DNA from: Morinoia aosen
Taxonomy: Eukaryota > Arthropoda > Malacostraca > Amphipoda > Talitridae
Reading direction: 5' to 3'
Assembly (NCBI GenBank): GCA_030386875.1
Contig: CM059564.1
Coordinates: forward strand, 63,593,936-63,657,935
DNA: 64,000 nt
Shown: positions 35,420 to 48,639 of the stretch, in pieces
How positions within the stretch are numbered: the first letter of the stretch is position 1
How the letters are laid out: the number at the start of each line of letters is the position of its first letter
Made by a program: the position numbers and the translations under genes
Notes under the pieces: model-generated
Databases searched by the model: none
Seen by the model: the letters and a program-made list of their open reading frames with translations, nothing else
Told to the model about the DNA's origin: nothing

Positions 35420-36435
35420 TCTTTTTGTAAACTGTAATCCGTTACGGTATTTTTTTAGGTGCGTTGCGAGGGGCATCAGCAGTTGCTTATTTGCATCGAG
35501 GAGCGCTCTTGATGCTGCAGAAATGTTGGTTTATATCTCTTATCCTAAAGAATTTTTACCAACTTTTTCTGACGCGCATCAAGTAAGGCTACAATTTGCT
35601 GTTAGGTTTTACAACTCTCCCAAGTTTTTGTTTGTTGCAGGAATTTTTCAAGGCATTACTGTTCGTCGGAAAAAATTCTGTTTTTCCCTTTAATTATTCA
35701 AGGCATTGTAATAAATTTGAAAACGAGCCTTGCGATGGTGATGGATAACTTGGTTCTGTCATGCTAACCATTGGAACCTCAATTAAAAGCTTAGAATGCT
35801 TGCACAGGATTTAGTTACCGACTGTAGTATTAGTTACTTGTTTCATGGAGCAACATTCTTATAGAACGCAGTCTCCAACCTCTGAAGGACGTCCAAAAGC
35901 GAAAAAAATATTTTCAAACTTGTTCTTCGTACGCGTGCTGAAGTACGATGTTATCGTGTTAGTACGAGCATTCTCTCTCTCTATCTGGACGGTCCGCGCA
36001 CTCCTAAAGGTTCCACGTTTTTCCTCTAAATAACTCCTCACTTCATCCGGGAACTATTCGAAGGTACAATAGCTCGCATGGCTTCCCAAAATGGAACATG
36101 AAAGTCATGACGCAATTGGTGACTGTCATTCCTTTTATTTGTAGTCTGTAGACCAAATCATGACCATAATGAGTCTCTTTAGAGGAAATGTGTCTGCCGA
36201 TCACACCTATTACTGCGACCCAGTTTGGCTGATTGAGAGCTCGCGTCTCGGATATGGTGCTCCTTGGTGTAGGGCTGCTGGCTTCCTTTGTTTTGGCCTC
36301 ACTGCAGCCGTCGTGGGGGTGAAGTATAATGCAGCCCCGGCCGCTTCTGCTCTGCAGCGGAGGAACTTCGTTTATTTTTTGCACTGTTGAAGACACTCTA
36401 ATATGAAAATCGAACTTGATTTTTCGTGTTATTAA
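35420..36435. other. Non-coding stretch, no gene seen
   Basis: No family recognised. A 117-codon minus frame (36043-36396) overlaps a 76-codon plus frame, without known domains. Confidence 0.35.
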
Positions 36436-37040
36436 AGTAAATCGTGATATCTTTGGTGAACCGACTCAAAAAGATGCAACTTTTATGTCTGTGGGAATTA
36501 GTGCTCGCAGAAAGATGATATGAGGTGCATTGCTTAACACTTTAACCGCAACTACTAAATATTAAGTTCAACACCAAACTCAAATTAAAAGTCAACTGCA
36601 GCGCGCGATGTTGAAAATAGCAAACATGAACTGGATCGTGCCTTCATTTAGCTTTGATTAAGTATTTATGGAAATTGTGTTTGTGACTACTGGTCGGTCT
36701 GCAGCGTTGTGAAAATTACCTCCGTGTACCACCGGTGGGTCACGCTGCGGTCAAAGTGTTAATATCAGGAGGTGTTTCCTACGGTTGAAATAAGTTTTTT
36801 AGTTACGACAACATTTTTTTGGTTCACTGCTGATATTTTTTCTAGGCGCCTGTCATATTCTTTTTAACTTCCATCTTGTTTCGAAAACTTCTTTCAATTA
36901 TGCTGTTTCAATGCTCGGCGTGGGAACACACATATGTATAGATTCCCCGTTCCCTTAATTTTATTCTAAATGGTGCTTTCCTCTTTCCTTTCCAAGGGAC
37001 ACATTGTGGTTAATGAGGCTTAAACTAGCCCAAAATCAAA
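36436..37040 (+). mobile_element. Family A retroposon, copy 12, split by PGB-1 copy E
   Basis: The 5' part (36436-36533) keeps GTCTGTGGGAATTAGTGCTC. The 3' part (36763-37040) keeps GTTGAAATAAG, a TTTTTTCTAG acceptor-like block, CGTGGGAACACACATATGTA, TTCTAAATGGTGCTTTCCTC and GAGGCTTAAACTAGC. The two parts join across the MITE at a TTAA site. Confidence 0.82.
36534..36762 (-). mobile_element. PGB-1 piggyBac-type MITE, copy E, with intact TTAA duplication
   Basis: Intact TTAA at 36534-36537 and 36759-36762. Terminal inverted repeats CACTTTAACCGCA and TGCGGTCAAAGTG. The right side carries ACCACCGGTGGGTCACGCTG. The interior nearly matches copy D, so D and E share a recent source. Confidence 0.92.
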
Positions 37041-38590
37041 CCTATCTTTAGTGAAAATTATCTGGTGGAGTTCCATTGCAATATTTTCATCTTCTGCTAT
37101 GAAGACGATTATAAAATTATTCGCATAATCATGATGGGAGCGAGTTTGACAAAAACTATATTTTGATATTTTAAAGTGAGTTTCCAAAAATAAGATATGG
37201 AGAGAAAACTTGTGGAACTTTTATTTCTCAAGTCTTTGCACAAATAAGAACACTAAAAATACTTTCTCTTATACCACATGAAATGTGAAAATCGATATTT
37301 TTGATTATGTAGAAATATTTTCTTCACTTTCTATTTATGCTAAAAAAAACAGTGTTAGATTAGGATTTTTTTGTATGGTATGTTACGCCTTTTGCTCACG
37401 CATAGCTCATAAATTATTAAATGCAAAGTCAAGTTCCACTTGAATTCATCTCCGGCCTGCCTTAGTGGTATTACGAAAATAATTCCGTACAACTTTCATA
37501 ACGAGGTTAGTGTGTGCGGTGAGATATAGAACTGTAAATGATGAATGAAGCATGAAATTTTTAACACTTTTATGTACATTTAAAAAATCCCATTTTCATC
37601 TGAGAGACAATAAACATGGCTCATATTCGAAGTGCGCAAAGGGCGTCGGCTAACAAGAAAACTCAAAGGAAAGCACTAAATGTTCCATTGAGTGCCACGT
37701 TACTTTTTGAGATGTACAAAGATTCTAGAACACCTTTGATAAACTGGACCTATACTCTAAAACTAAGGAAATATGAGAATTGGTTTATAAATTGATATTA
37801 AGAGCATGAACATGGAGTGCAGAGGCGCCGTGACATTGCGCCGTGGCAGCACTGCAAATCATTAATAACTTGTTTCGGCTATTTTCGGGGGCGACGTTGG
37901 TAGAAATTTTCGGTGCTTCATTTCCTAGCCCTCTTCGAAATAATAAGCTAGCATTTAATAGTGAACTACAGAGTTAGGCATGAAAGGGATGGTCTTTGAA
38001 CTCTACTTAAGGTAAAATTGGAAAGCCCTTTCACTGTCGAATCATTAATCTACTCAGTTTTTGTGGGAGGGGCTGCTAAGAGTTGTCCCTGTTAGCTCTC
38101 AAGAGTTCTGTCACGTTTTTCACCAGCACAAAAAAGTCTTTCTTTAGATGCGTGTTGAGGCTGGAAAATGCAAGACTTTTAATATTACTGTAGAATAGAT
38201 AATAACTCTTACTGATTTCACTTAAAATCGTTATAATCATGGTGTAGTTGATGTATCGTCCAGTTGACGCATCGTCGTGACGTGTTGTTCGCTCATGTGC
38301 TTTGCTGGTCTTGTGGTCGTCTTTTTGTCGATTATTGATGTAGTAAACCGCCCTAGCCCCGCCTCTGAGAACTGCGTGCGTGTCATCCGCAAGCTGCGAG
38401 CCGCCATGCTCTGCAGCGAGCATAGTTCACTCTAACTGGAAACAGCGAACGTATCTACAAAGCTGAGCATTTTTGGCAAATGATGTGTGCTACTTGATCG
38501 ATCAGAATTACGTAGAATGTTCAGAATGAAAAACAGAAAACTAGTTTAGCTTCATTTTTTTACTAGCCAGAGGAGTCAAATGTTTCGTTT
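37041..38590. other. Non-coding stretch, no gene seen
   Basis: AT-rich. The 115-codon minus frame at 38076-38423 has no known domain and is most likely chance. Confidence 0.4.
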
Positions 38591-38599
38591 TTGATAGTG

Positions 38600-38930
38600 C
38601 ATTATCGTCGCCAATGTTTCAAAAACCTGTGTCGTTACTCTTGGTTTTCAGTCGTTCGGGCCACCAGCAACCTCTCGTTGCGTACTTCCATCTCCGACCT
38701 GTTATTATCACTTGTCTTTCCCCGGTCCCAGTCACCTGTTGTGTGCCCGTCACGATCGCATCACCTGTTATGCGGCTGTCATGGTCGCCTTTGTCACCAT
38801 TCGGGCTCTTGGAGCACAGCTGTGGGAGCGCATGCTATCCCTCATGACGGCCTTTGATCTCTGCCCTGCGCTCGAGCGTCTCGACGCTGCTCACTCACTG
38901 GCTGCCCTGTGAATTTCACCCTGACTAGAG
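38600..38930. promoter_or_regulatory. Candidate regulatory island with E-box cluster
   Basis: CG-balanced segment with CACTTG (38709), CACCTG (38733), CACCTG (38762) and CAGCTG (38816). The two CACCTG sites sit in a short imperfect duplication (GTCACCTGTTGTG and ATCACCTGTTATG). All three + frames are partly open, with no known domain. E-boxes of this type are bound by bHLH and Snail-family factors. Confidence 0.22.
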
Positions 38931-41900
38931 TTTTGCTCATCGTTCCTCATTACGCACATTATAGAATTCGAAGGAAACAAGCGAGAGCAAAGACCAAAGA
39001 ATAAGGCCACGTTGAAAACGGAGGCTATTCGAATAGCATGGCTGAATTTCTTAAACCGGAGCGTAGTTCTTGTTGCACGAAATGATTTAGCCGCGCTTGA
39101 AGCTTTCCCCACGGCGTTTCACTGGTAGTAATAAATCAGCATCTTGGTGAAGCGTTCACTGCGCTGCTATGAATATGCCTTGCTTTAGCGCCCGCCGTGC
39201 TGAGGGCTCTGCTTCGGGTTTAAAATAGAGCATCGTGGACGTTTGGCTCGACATCTCCTGTACGTAGTACTGGATTTCGAGCGCCTTACAGGCTAGTGTG
39301 TTCTCTCGATATCGGGTTTTTAGAGTTCCCATATAATAATGACACCAGTTCTTACATCGAGTTACTGTACTATTTTTTGACGCTTCAAACTCACGTGAAA
39401 TTGCAGGTTCGTTTTGTGTGTTAAAATTATTCCTGTATTTATTCCAGTCTCAGAATTTCTAACTGAAATTTTCAGTTGACAATTTGTAGATTACAATGGC
39501 TGTTATGTTGCAGTTTTGCGATAACTCTAAAAAGGAAAGTTAAGCTCTTAATATTCAAAATTCTGGGATACAAATATTGAAATTTGTTAAAATGAAGCAT
39601 ATTTGATCCGTGAAAATGTTTGCTAAATAATATTTAATTTTCATTCTCTAGCTTCCGGTTTTATTATTTTATGAAAGGTTTTAGACTGGTATGGGCAATA
39701 GCAGAATATGTATTCATATTTTTTAAATAGTTACATGAACTGTACGTCCTAAAGCAAAAGGCTTCGTTTATAAGCCCGAGCTTGTGAATTTCAACAACAA
39801 TATTGTAAATCATGCTACCGAGGGCAACCAAATCGTATTTGATAAATTTTCACTGGAAAATATAACTAATAGGAAAATTCGATAGTTAATCGAAAAATGT
39901 ATTTGCTTCCTTCAATATGGTTTTAAGTGAACAGTCCTGTCATCTCGTACAAGCTAAAAGATGAATTTCGCTGTACTGCCGGTGCAGATCACCATGCCTT
40001 TGACGAAAGCTGCTAAGTAAGTGTACGGATTTCATTGGCTTATATTAGTTGAATGGGACGCATTTCGAGACGATTTATCGCGCAACGAGTGAGGAGATCT
40101 GGCGTTGTTTGGCGTCAAGAACTGCTGCTGAATGGCTCAAGTTAGCTCGTGCCAAGAAAAGTTCCGCGAACAGCTTCCATTACAGTGCTCCACGCCGCGC
40201 CCTGAGTTTTAGCCATCAACGAACGACGTGTTTTACAGCCATTGTCTCTTCCCTTCTGCCAAGAGCGTCTTGTGCAAATTGTAGGGACGCTGTGTGCGAT
40301 GTCATGTCATACGCACTGGTAGGCAAATTTTGATAACCGCGTAGTATTATTTTTGATTCAAAATTAGTTGCGTATGCGTACATTTGACATCGAGTTTTGA
40401 CCAAGTTTATCAAATGACCATGATTTTAGTGTTCTGTTGGACTAGACCTTTGTCATTACCGGAAGTATAACGGCCGAAAATAATCCCTATTTCCAGTGCC
40501 CAATACATGCATTTGAAATGCACTAGAAATTCGATTACCGCAATTTCACGTAAAAATTTTTCTTGCGTTCCCACCGTAGGAAACTTGGAAGAACAAGTAA
40601 TAGAGTAGTCACTGGAGCTCATGGTTAAGTGACGAGCTCAGGCAATAGTTACTGTCATGCTATAGAGCATGTCTCGCTCCACTGTTTTCCAACTCACTAC
40701 GCTTAAATGAGGTTTGAAGGGATTTCGTAAACGCTGCTCATCAGTATCCTGCTTCGTACTTTCTACCTGAGTTGAAAATTTTAAGACTAGTTTCTCTCCT
40801 TCCTGCGATGATATTGGCTACTAGACTTTTTCTGATTGTATCAAGTTTTCAATGTAAGAAAAGACCCAAGCTCTCATCGGTTTGTAGCAGAGTTGTCACT
40901 GATACGTGCGGTCGCAGACCGGCAAGTGGCGAGAATAGGGATTTACGACCTGAAAAAAAACATCCGTTGCTCGCTGTGCAGAACCGTCCCACCTAGAAAG
41001 CAGGGCTCTTAGGTTTCTACGAAATCATATCCATGCACAGTTAAAATCTTCAAACACAGAAATTTTGAGTCAAGAAACGCACTGTTGAGATCCTTGTCAA
41101 TTCTAGCCATAACTTCTCGTTATCACTCATAACTTCTCCAGCCAGATCCTGCTCCAAGAAAAGACATCTTACATTCCTTGAAATGTTCCTGAGATCTATC
41201 CCACATCGGTTGTAGATTAACTTGAAGGTCGTTCGTCTCCCTATAGTGATGTGCTCACATCCGATCCTGCAGTACATTAACTCTTTTGGATTTTATCTTC
41301 TCTTAGTGGAAATAGTCAACAGGCAAAGGTGTGTAATGATTTTGCTGCTAGGAATAGCACTCAAGGGAAAAGTACAATTTATCTCCGTTTCCTGAGGATG
41401 CCGTGGTGCCACACAGTAGCAAGCTGGAACGAACCTATAGGTATGTTGTCTCGAATCATTGTCTCGAGCGTCAGTGACTCTCCAAATTTCTCTATTTCGT
41501 CTCCCTTCTTTAAAAGGTATCGCTCTTCTCCATGAACAAGAATATGTGTTCTTTGGTCGCTTGAGTTATTGTTATGAACTGGAATTGATATGAGGAATTG
41601 ATTATAAAATATATTCTACGAGACAGAAGACAATTTACAGTTGATTTTGTGCAGGCTATGATAAGTGTTTAACTAAATATCATTATTTATGGCAGATGGT
41701 CACGCACGTTCAGTGGTTACCCACAGCAAAGATTTAAAGCGATATCATCGCCATGGTTTGTGAGAGAGAAAGCACGAGACGTCGAGCTCGCGCTCATATA
41801 GCGCAATCTGTCGTGAAGCAAAATTTTAGTTCAATCAGATGACTATTCGAAAAGTCTTCAGAGTTTGACATCCTCACTCATCTCTCAGATGCACCTCTCC

Positions 41901-42830
41901 GTTGATCACTTCTCACTAAACACGTCATTTAATATCGTCGCTGCCTCAAATAGACACTCGATGGCCACGTTCTTTTTTGGGGCCAAGTGACGAAGCTGAA
42001 AGTCTTCAAGGTATCGGTTTCTAGAGGCCAGGGTAGACCTCACCTTGCGAGTCCAGCGTCAGTTTACCGCGTAAAAGCTTTGTTCAGATGTCCCATTGTC
42101 TTTCTTTTTTAAACTTAGCTCTCTCACTCCAGCCGCTGCGACTATTTTTAACACGGCAAGTTTACGCGACGGTTCGTCTTAGCAGAAAAACTTTTCTTCT
42201 CAAATAATTCAAGAGAAAGGTAAATAAAATTTGCTTTTTCTTCGCTCGGTGCCATTTATGTTGAGCAGATTTGCGTGTTCTTTTCAGAGTGAGGGTTATA
42301 ACGCGGCGGCCTGCGGGCGACCAGCGTAAGTGACCGGCTCTAAATGACTCCCTAGAATGGTCTCGTAAAGCTAATTCTAATCATAATAGTGGTCGTCATC
42401 TCCAAGAAAGTCTTACAATAAACAGGGGGGCATAATATCCATAGGAAAGTTTTACAGTAAAACAGGCGTGGACCGGCACCAAATGGCCGCACTCGCTCGA
42501 GAGTGCCTCCTGAGAAGCTGTGGTTCTCGTGATAGAAGTCGAGTGTTTCTTTTTATATCATCCTGGGACGATGACGATTGCTTTTTCTCCTTTTAAAAAA
42601 GGCCTTGTTTAAGAAGTTAGTTGAAGCTTGACCTTACGTGTGCGCTAGGGTTTTTTAATTTAAATAAACGTACTAAAACGCACCTCGTTATATCACAACA
42701 TCTTCGCACATCGCTTCATACGAAGCTGCGTTTTTCAAACCTTCTTTTAGAACATTCTTTACTTCATTTATATAAGCCTAATTTATAATCATGTATAAAT
42801 TTCCAAGCTTATCGTTGTCCGTGAAACAAG
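38931..42830. other. Non-coding stretch, no gene seen
   Basis: No gene, RNA or repeat family recognised over almost 4 kb. Frames such as 40049-40333 (94 codons) lack domains. Confidence 0.4.
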
Positions 42831-43080
42831 TGTCTGATGAATCGCAGGAGCCACAAAGTGACGGCGCCGGCATCACCACAGCCACCGTCAGGCGGACGTC
42901 CCGCGCGGCTCACCCTGAGGACACAACTCAACTCATGCTTTGCCTTCGTTATCAACGCGCCCTTGTGCCCTCTATCACTTCACACGAAATCGCCCGGCCG
43001 CCTATGGGCCGTCTAATGAATATGAAAAATGCCTGTCAAGACCAATGCAAAGCGACTCATTAGCTTGAGTGCTCTGAAAG
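42830..43080. promoter_or_regulatory. Candidate regulatory island, CG-balanced
   Basis: Composition shift with CTAATGAATATG (43014) and CTCATTAGC (43057), both homeodomain-type cores. A 90-codon plus frame here (42791-43063) has no recognised domain. Weak, composition-based call. Confidence 0.2.
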
Positions 43081-45808
43081 CCCTTGCCTTTATTTTTATT
43101 TCATTTTTGTTTGCCGATCTCTTTGATGTTTTTTCAAACCAACTCCATGGGAATAACTGCTACGTAAATTGAGTTTTCTTTTTGAGTGCTATTTTTTTAA
43201 AGTCAGTCAAGATGGCGGTTTCATGCGGTTAGTGGATTATGTGTTCAGGTGGTTGGTTCTCGAGTCGTTCTTTATGTATGAAAATCTTCTTGGGAGTAGA
43301 GTATTTTAAGGTGCATAGGCCCTGAAAAATTAATATTTCTTTTAGTGGAAGGAGTCACTCCTCAATATTTATTCAGAAGCCTTTTACAAAATGTATCAAA
43401 AGGCTACGTATTCATCAGATATATATATTATATATATATAGAAGGCTACGTCCTGGTAAAGGATGCAGAATGAAAACCTTGGTAATCATTGACAACGACG
43501 GCGGCTATGGGGATGGTTATTAGACGTATGCGAGCAACTTTCATGCGCTGCAATGAATTCGTCTTGCGGTCTTTTCTGGGCATAGTTTTTTTTCGCGTAC
43601 GTAACCACGGCATCAGCTTTCATCGCTCTCGCCAAGGAAGAATTTCTGTGCTACACGGATAGCACAAGCCATGTCTCCGGCTGCGATATTTTCGGCGCGC
43701 ATCTTTTCTTCATTTTTTTGGCTATCTTTCTGTAGCCTCGCTCTCACTTGTCTTGGTTTGAGGGAAGTTTCTCGTATTCTTCTCTTAGGGACTTGGAGCA
43801 GAGAGGTAGCTATGCTCCATCCTATGCGCATACCAAATTCAGAAGGAAACAGAACACGGAACGCAAAAATATTTGCAGTCCATTAATCAGAAGAATCAAC
43901 ATTCTCAGAATTCGCTCTGAATATAATTCTATGTTGCAGATTTATTTTTCTGAAATTGATCCCTGGTCAGATTCCTGTTTTGTTAACAATTTTATTGTGC
44001 TCGGTGTTTGGTTATCTGTGCAGAAATTTGCATTTATTGTCGATGTCTCTAAAATATACCCCTGTTACTTCAGCAATGCAGTTGGTTATGTCCAATGACA
44101 CCACATGAACCTCCTTTGGAAAGTAATCCGCATTAAATGCGTAGATAATTTATTCCATCGTAAATTTGTAATTTTTTAGTGGTCGCCAGGCTGAATGATT
44201 TTGCAGCCGGTTTGCCTTTTCACTTCAGCTGTAGTTTTATGGATATAGTTAAGCTCATTCTGAGAGGGAGTTCCACGAGATACACACAGATCAGAGGCTC
44301 TTTCAATCATGATCATTTTGTACGTGCCAATTAGTTTACCGACTTGGGTCTAAATTAATTTCACAATTGATTTAAATAACGCAGGATTTTTCAAATTCAG
44401 TTCTTCGAACGTAGATTGAATTTTTTTTTCGCTTGAGTAACTAGACGTTATTCACTTTAAATACCGAACATCAAAGAAAATTGAATTAATTTGAAATTTT
44501 TCACGAGTAAAAGTGAGACTTACAAACCAAACCTGCTTAACTGAGAAAAAGAACATCTGCAGTCCGCACTAGAAATGAGGCATGTGCTATGAATTTTACT
44601 TGTTGAAACTTGCAGGAATTTTGCCGGATCGAAAGCAGCTGAGGGAAACAAATGTTGCAGATTTTCGGAGGGCTGCGCGTGTTGAGCCCGTGCCGCTCAC
44701 GCCGCAACCGAACATAAAAAACGCATTATCATCTCGACGCCCACCCGTAAAATCGGCTCCCTCTGCCTCTCAAAATTTGAATATATATTCTTATACTTTT
44801 TAGAAGCTCGAAAATTCTCGTTAAAAAGTGAGGGAATTTCGCAATATTCTTTGAAATATCGAATAACATTGAGAAGACGATATCAACGGATTCTTTGAGT
44901 TCTTCTTGGAAATATTGGTCATTTTACTGCTGGAAATTTGAATTTCATAGCTCGCGTTACGGAGGCCTTCACGACAATACTGGCGTGCTTATGATTCTTT
45001 GTGTTCTTGCGCATGGAATAAAATTTTCGAGAAATTGAAATTTCACGTTAATTTTCGACAGCTCCGAACTTCTAACTTTAAATTTCCACCTGACGTTTCG
45101 AAAATATGTTATACACTTTTCTAACGCGCTGGAATGTGGAAGCCGTTAAATGAGTGATTCTCACTTACCAGTGTATTACCTGATTGTCTTTTTATGCGTT
45201 TTAATTTTGCGCAAATGACACTGAACGTGCACCAGGCAGCGCTGTTTGAAATTCGGAACGACTGAGGTATCCCATTTCAAGCCTTAGGCAACACAACTGA
45301 ATGCTTCATGTATTTTATTCGAGTGTTATGGATATTTTTATGAATTCCCCATGTTACCTATTTGATATTTGTAGCATTACCCTTGTAGTTTATTTGAATA
45401 ATTTATGTAAACGTGAAAAACATGCGTGAATTTTTTGCCTCTTCTCTTCCTTTACCTATGGCAGTGGTGAGAGCAGTTACCATACGCTGGTTGTGTTATA
45501 CGTCATCGATGATTTTGTTAATTCTGCTATTCATGGTGAATTATAAATATCGTTTTTGTTAGAGAAAAATACGCGTATTCGACTCCTGAAATTGGAAAAT
45601 ATCAAGATGTACGGGATCTGTTACCCATGAACCTGTTAGGGTAAGTTTTTTCTAATAAAAATTAAATTACATTCTGTCAGAGCGGTTGAACTACCGATTG
45701 AATTACTCATTAAGTCCTTGTAGATAAAACGTCTAAACGTAGATAAAACCCTCTATGAATATTTTGCTTACTGTTGACTTGATTTAATTTATTTTTCTTC
45801 ATCATAAA
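43081..45808. other. Non-coding stretch, TA microsatellite and one odd frame
   Basis: An AT dinucleotide run lies at about 43421-43439. The frame at 44582-44803 (73 codons, +) contains a Pro/Arg/Ser-rich segment (RRPPVKSAPSAS), and a CTTGCAG acceptor-like site precedes it at about 44616, so an unknown exon cannot be excluded. Nothing else is recognised. Confidence 0.3.
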
Positions 45809-46178
45809 TACCCTTTAGCGGGATGCCACTATTGTATGTACGGGAATTAGCACTCCCTGGGGGAAAATGTAGGATCCTGAGCTGAGAGTTAGGTGTGCGT
45901 ACTTTTTGTTAAAAATTAACTGTTTTTTTAAGGTTTTCTTTTTTCGGTTCACTGCTGTCCTGTTCTTCAGCACCTCTGACTTTCCTCTTCAATTTCTATC
46001 ATGTTTCCTAACCTTCCTTTTTAACTTACTGTTCATTTACGCACGGGATCCTATGCGGGACCATTCTTCGTCCAACGATTCCGTGTTCCTTCATCTCCAT
46101 ACTAAATGGTGCATTTATCCTTTCTCCCTTTGAACATTTTTGCTCTAGTAAGGGTGGCTGAAACTGATTTACAATTAA
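45809..46178 (+). mobile_element. Family A retroposon, copy 13
   Basis: Full-length: ACCCTTTAGCGGGATGCC start, GGGAATTAGCACTCCCTGGG, CTGTCCTGTTCTTCAGCACC, CCATACTAAATGGTGCATTT and GGGTGGCTGAAACTGATTTA end. The 75-codon frame at 45906-46133 is part of the element. Confidence 0.87.
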
Positions 46179-47270
46179 TCAATTCACCAAAAATAGGTGG
46201 TGTCACATGAACCCATGGTTTACTTTTTACATATACTGTATTTTCCCTTCGTCAATTTTATAAACGGAAATTTTGCTCGTCTTTCATGAATATATTTCAA
46301 CCTCCATGCAGTACCATTCTTTTATTATTACTGGAATTTTACAAAAATTACCATTTATTTAAGTTGTGTAGCTCTGTGAGCAATGACTGCTACGTTATTT
46401 TACTGTGAAACCAACGTATGTACATCGCTGAGGCCCAATAGCGTAAATCTGAAGAACAGTTTTTGCATTGCCCGTTTTTCCAGTGAAACGGTAAAAAGAG
46501 AATATTACAGTGTGATAGATTCTATAGATTTCACTCTCTGCACCTCAAAAATGCCTAACACGTCCAGATTCTCCTTTATCTGTTAGTTGGCCAGTTGCAG
46601 TCGCTGCTTCGGCGCAAGAGGCAACGTAGCGTGTACGTGCCACCCATCAGTGACATTTGGGCGTCTTTGTTAATGGATTTTTGCAGCCCAGGTCCAGGAA
46701 TTAATTTATTAACTGGTCACGTGTTGCGTGTCATCGTCTAGTACCAAAACAAAGAGCTTGCTAACATGGGATGTACACTGATGTATCCAAGCATGCAGTG
46801 TGTGCTAGGCGCTTGATTCCTTGGCCACTTCTCGCGCGAAAAGTTTTACTTCTCGCATTGATGTTTGTTGCTGTATCACCTCTGAACTAAGAATGGTATC
46901 CACAGTTCTGGCCATGTGATACCTGTTGGATTAGGCAGGTTTCGGGTCGACACTATAGCATCGTTGTTCTAGTGAATGACATCACTTGTATACGCTGTGC
47001 CTTTTTCCAATGTACCCGATTATTTTCCAATCTTCATGCTGTAGAAAATGTAAAAACATTATACAATTTGAACATGCTAAAAATATTCGCAAAAACAAAG
47101 GATTTTTTGCTGGTATTTTACTGACTGTGGAGGCGAACCAGCACGGGACAGAATTAATTATAAAACTATCAACTTTCACACGTTTAGTTCACCGCTAGGT
47201 TTCGATCCTGATCAAGAGGCAAATACTGTACATCCGATTTTGTCGATGGTCATCTTTGTCATTTCATTTT
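46179..47270. other. Non-coding stretch, no gene seen
   Basis: No family recognised. The overlapping frames at 46982-47198 lie on opposite strands and are chance frames. Confidence 0.4.
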
Positions 47271-47545
47271 TCAACACGTTATTTACGATTGTGCGGCTAC
47301 TACGGTCAGTTTGGTTAGGCTAAAACAAGTTGTTTTAAAAAACCGGCTTTCCTGCTCTAATGCATTTTTAACCTTTTTAGAAAATATGAAGAATATAATT
47401 GAATCATAATATGCTACCTTTTACTCTAAAATTTATTTCGGAAAAGGTAGCAAAATAGTTGAAATGTTATTTCTATATTCCGGTACGTAAATGAACAATT
47501 TACCTAGTGGTACACATATGTACCACTTCGGAGTCAAAGTGTTGA
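47271..47545 (-). mobile_element. PGB-2 piggyBac-type MITE, copy c
   Basis: Reverse complement of copy b. On the minus strand it reads CACTTTGACTCCGAAGTGGT, then GTGTACCACTAGGTAAATTG and TTTACGTACCGG, ending GTAAATAACGTG. The flanks TCAA and TTGA are each one change from TTAA. No coding frame. Confidence 0.82.
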
Positions 47546-47751
47546 CGAAAATTGGCCTCCTCTCGTTTGTATAGTTCCGCTGTTACATCTTTTGTTTTGA
47601 AGTGTCTCATGCCACAGCAACGAACGAGTAGGGCTTTATATAGAGCTTTGATTTACCTTAAATAAAATACTAGAAGTTGCATTTAACTTTTTGATTATTC
47701 ACACAGCACTTATATAAATATTTGCTTCAAACTGAATAAATTATCCATCAT

Positions 47752-47862
47752 TGCTTCCGTACATGATACTGTTTATGATTGGCTCCGTACACTGTACGAT
47801 TTAGCATTACTTCCGTTCACGATACTATTCAGGTATTATTTATTACGTTCGTACACGATACG
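47752..47862. repeat. Degenerate tandem repeat, about 28-36 bp unit, about 4 copies
   Basis: Repeats of CTTCCGTACATGATACTGTT and related forms (GCTCCGTACACTGTACGATT, CTTCCGTTCACGATACTATT, CGTTCGTACACGATACGC). Confidence 0.7.
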
Positions 47863-48639
47863 CAGCGAAAATGCAACCAACAGCATCATTTTGGTTTAAG
47901 ATGCTATCTGTCACTCATAAACTCTGTGCTCTGTGTGCGAATTACCGCGTAAGATTGTTTGTCGGACTGTCGGTCTTGATTCAAAGCATGACGTGCTTTA
48001 TCACTTATCCCTGTTCTATCCGCGCGTGGTCCAAACACGAGGTAGCGCCTCTCGTCGGGTGAATAAGTTTACAATTCAAATGACATTTGAAAGCTTGCGT
48101 TAGCAGCTGCAGCCTATGTGCTGCTCGTAAATCAATTATTCTGTGGCATTTCAGCGTTTTCATATAACGTTTGAAAGTGTACTCGCTCAACTTCATTCGT
48201 CACCGATAAGATTAGGATTATATGGCTTTTGTCCGCTTGGCTGACATTTATAGTTTTCTTGCTGATTTACATTCATGGAAATCCATTTCATTTATGGTGT
48301 AGAATTTCGAATATACTTTATATCTGCAATTTCCGTTTCATTGTGAAACACTTTCAATTTTTTAAGGCATTGTCTACTATCTCAAAAGTTTGTGCATTGC
48401 TACAACAATTGAAACTCGCTTAAGGTGAAGCAATCTTTCACTTGAGATCATACTAAATACCATGCAGTTTAAGGTTATTGCAGTAATTTTTTTCCTTTGC
48501 CTAAAAATAAGCAACGCTTGAGATGGTACCTGCTGATGTTAGCTCCCTGTTACACCCGTGAGCAATCGAGGTAGTAACTGCGCAGGCATGCAGGCAGTCT
48601 GCTGAAGCCAGCATCTCTTCAAATGGCAGCTACGGAAGC

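Noticed and set aside
34748-35476. A 242-codon minus-strand frame rich in His, Thr and Gln, and a 208-codon plus-strand frame rich in Gly, Cys and Trp.
   Set aside because: Both lie on the GT-rich tandem array, and several frames are open together because the unit lacks stops. No start context or domain supports a gene.
43421-43439. Alternating AT run as a possible cruciform or recombination site.
   Set aside because: Short dinucleotide microsatellite, common in AT-rich genomes, with nothing else nearby.
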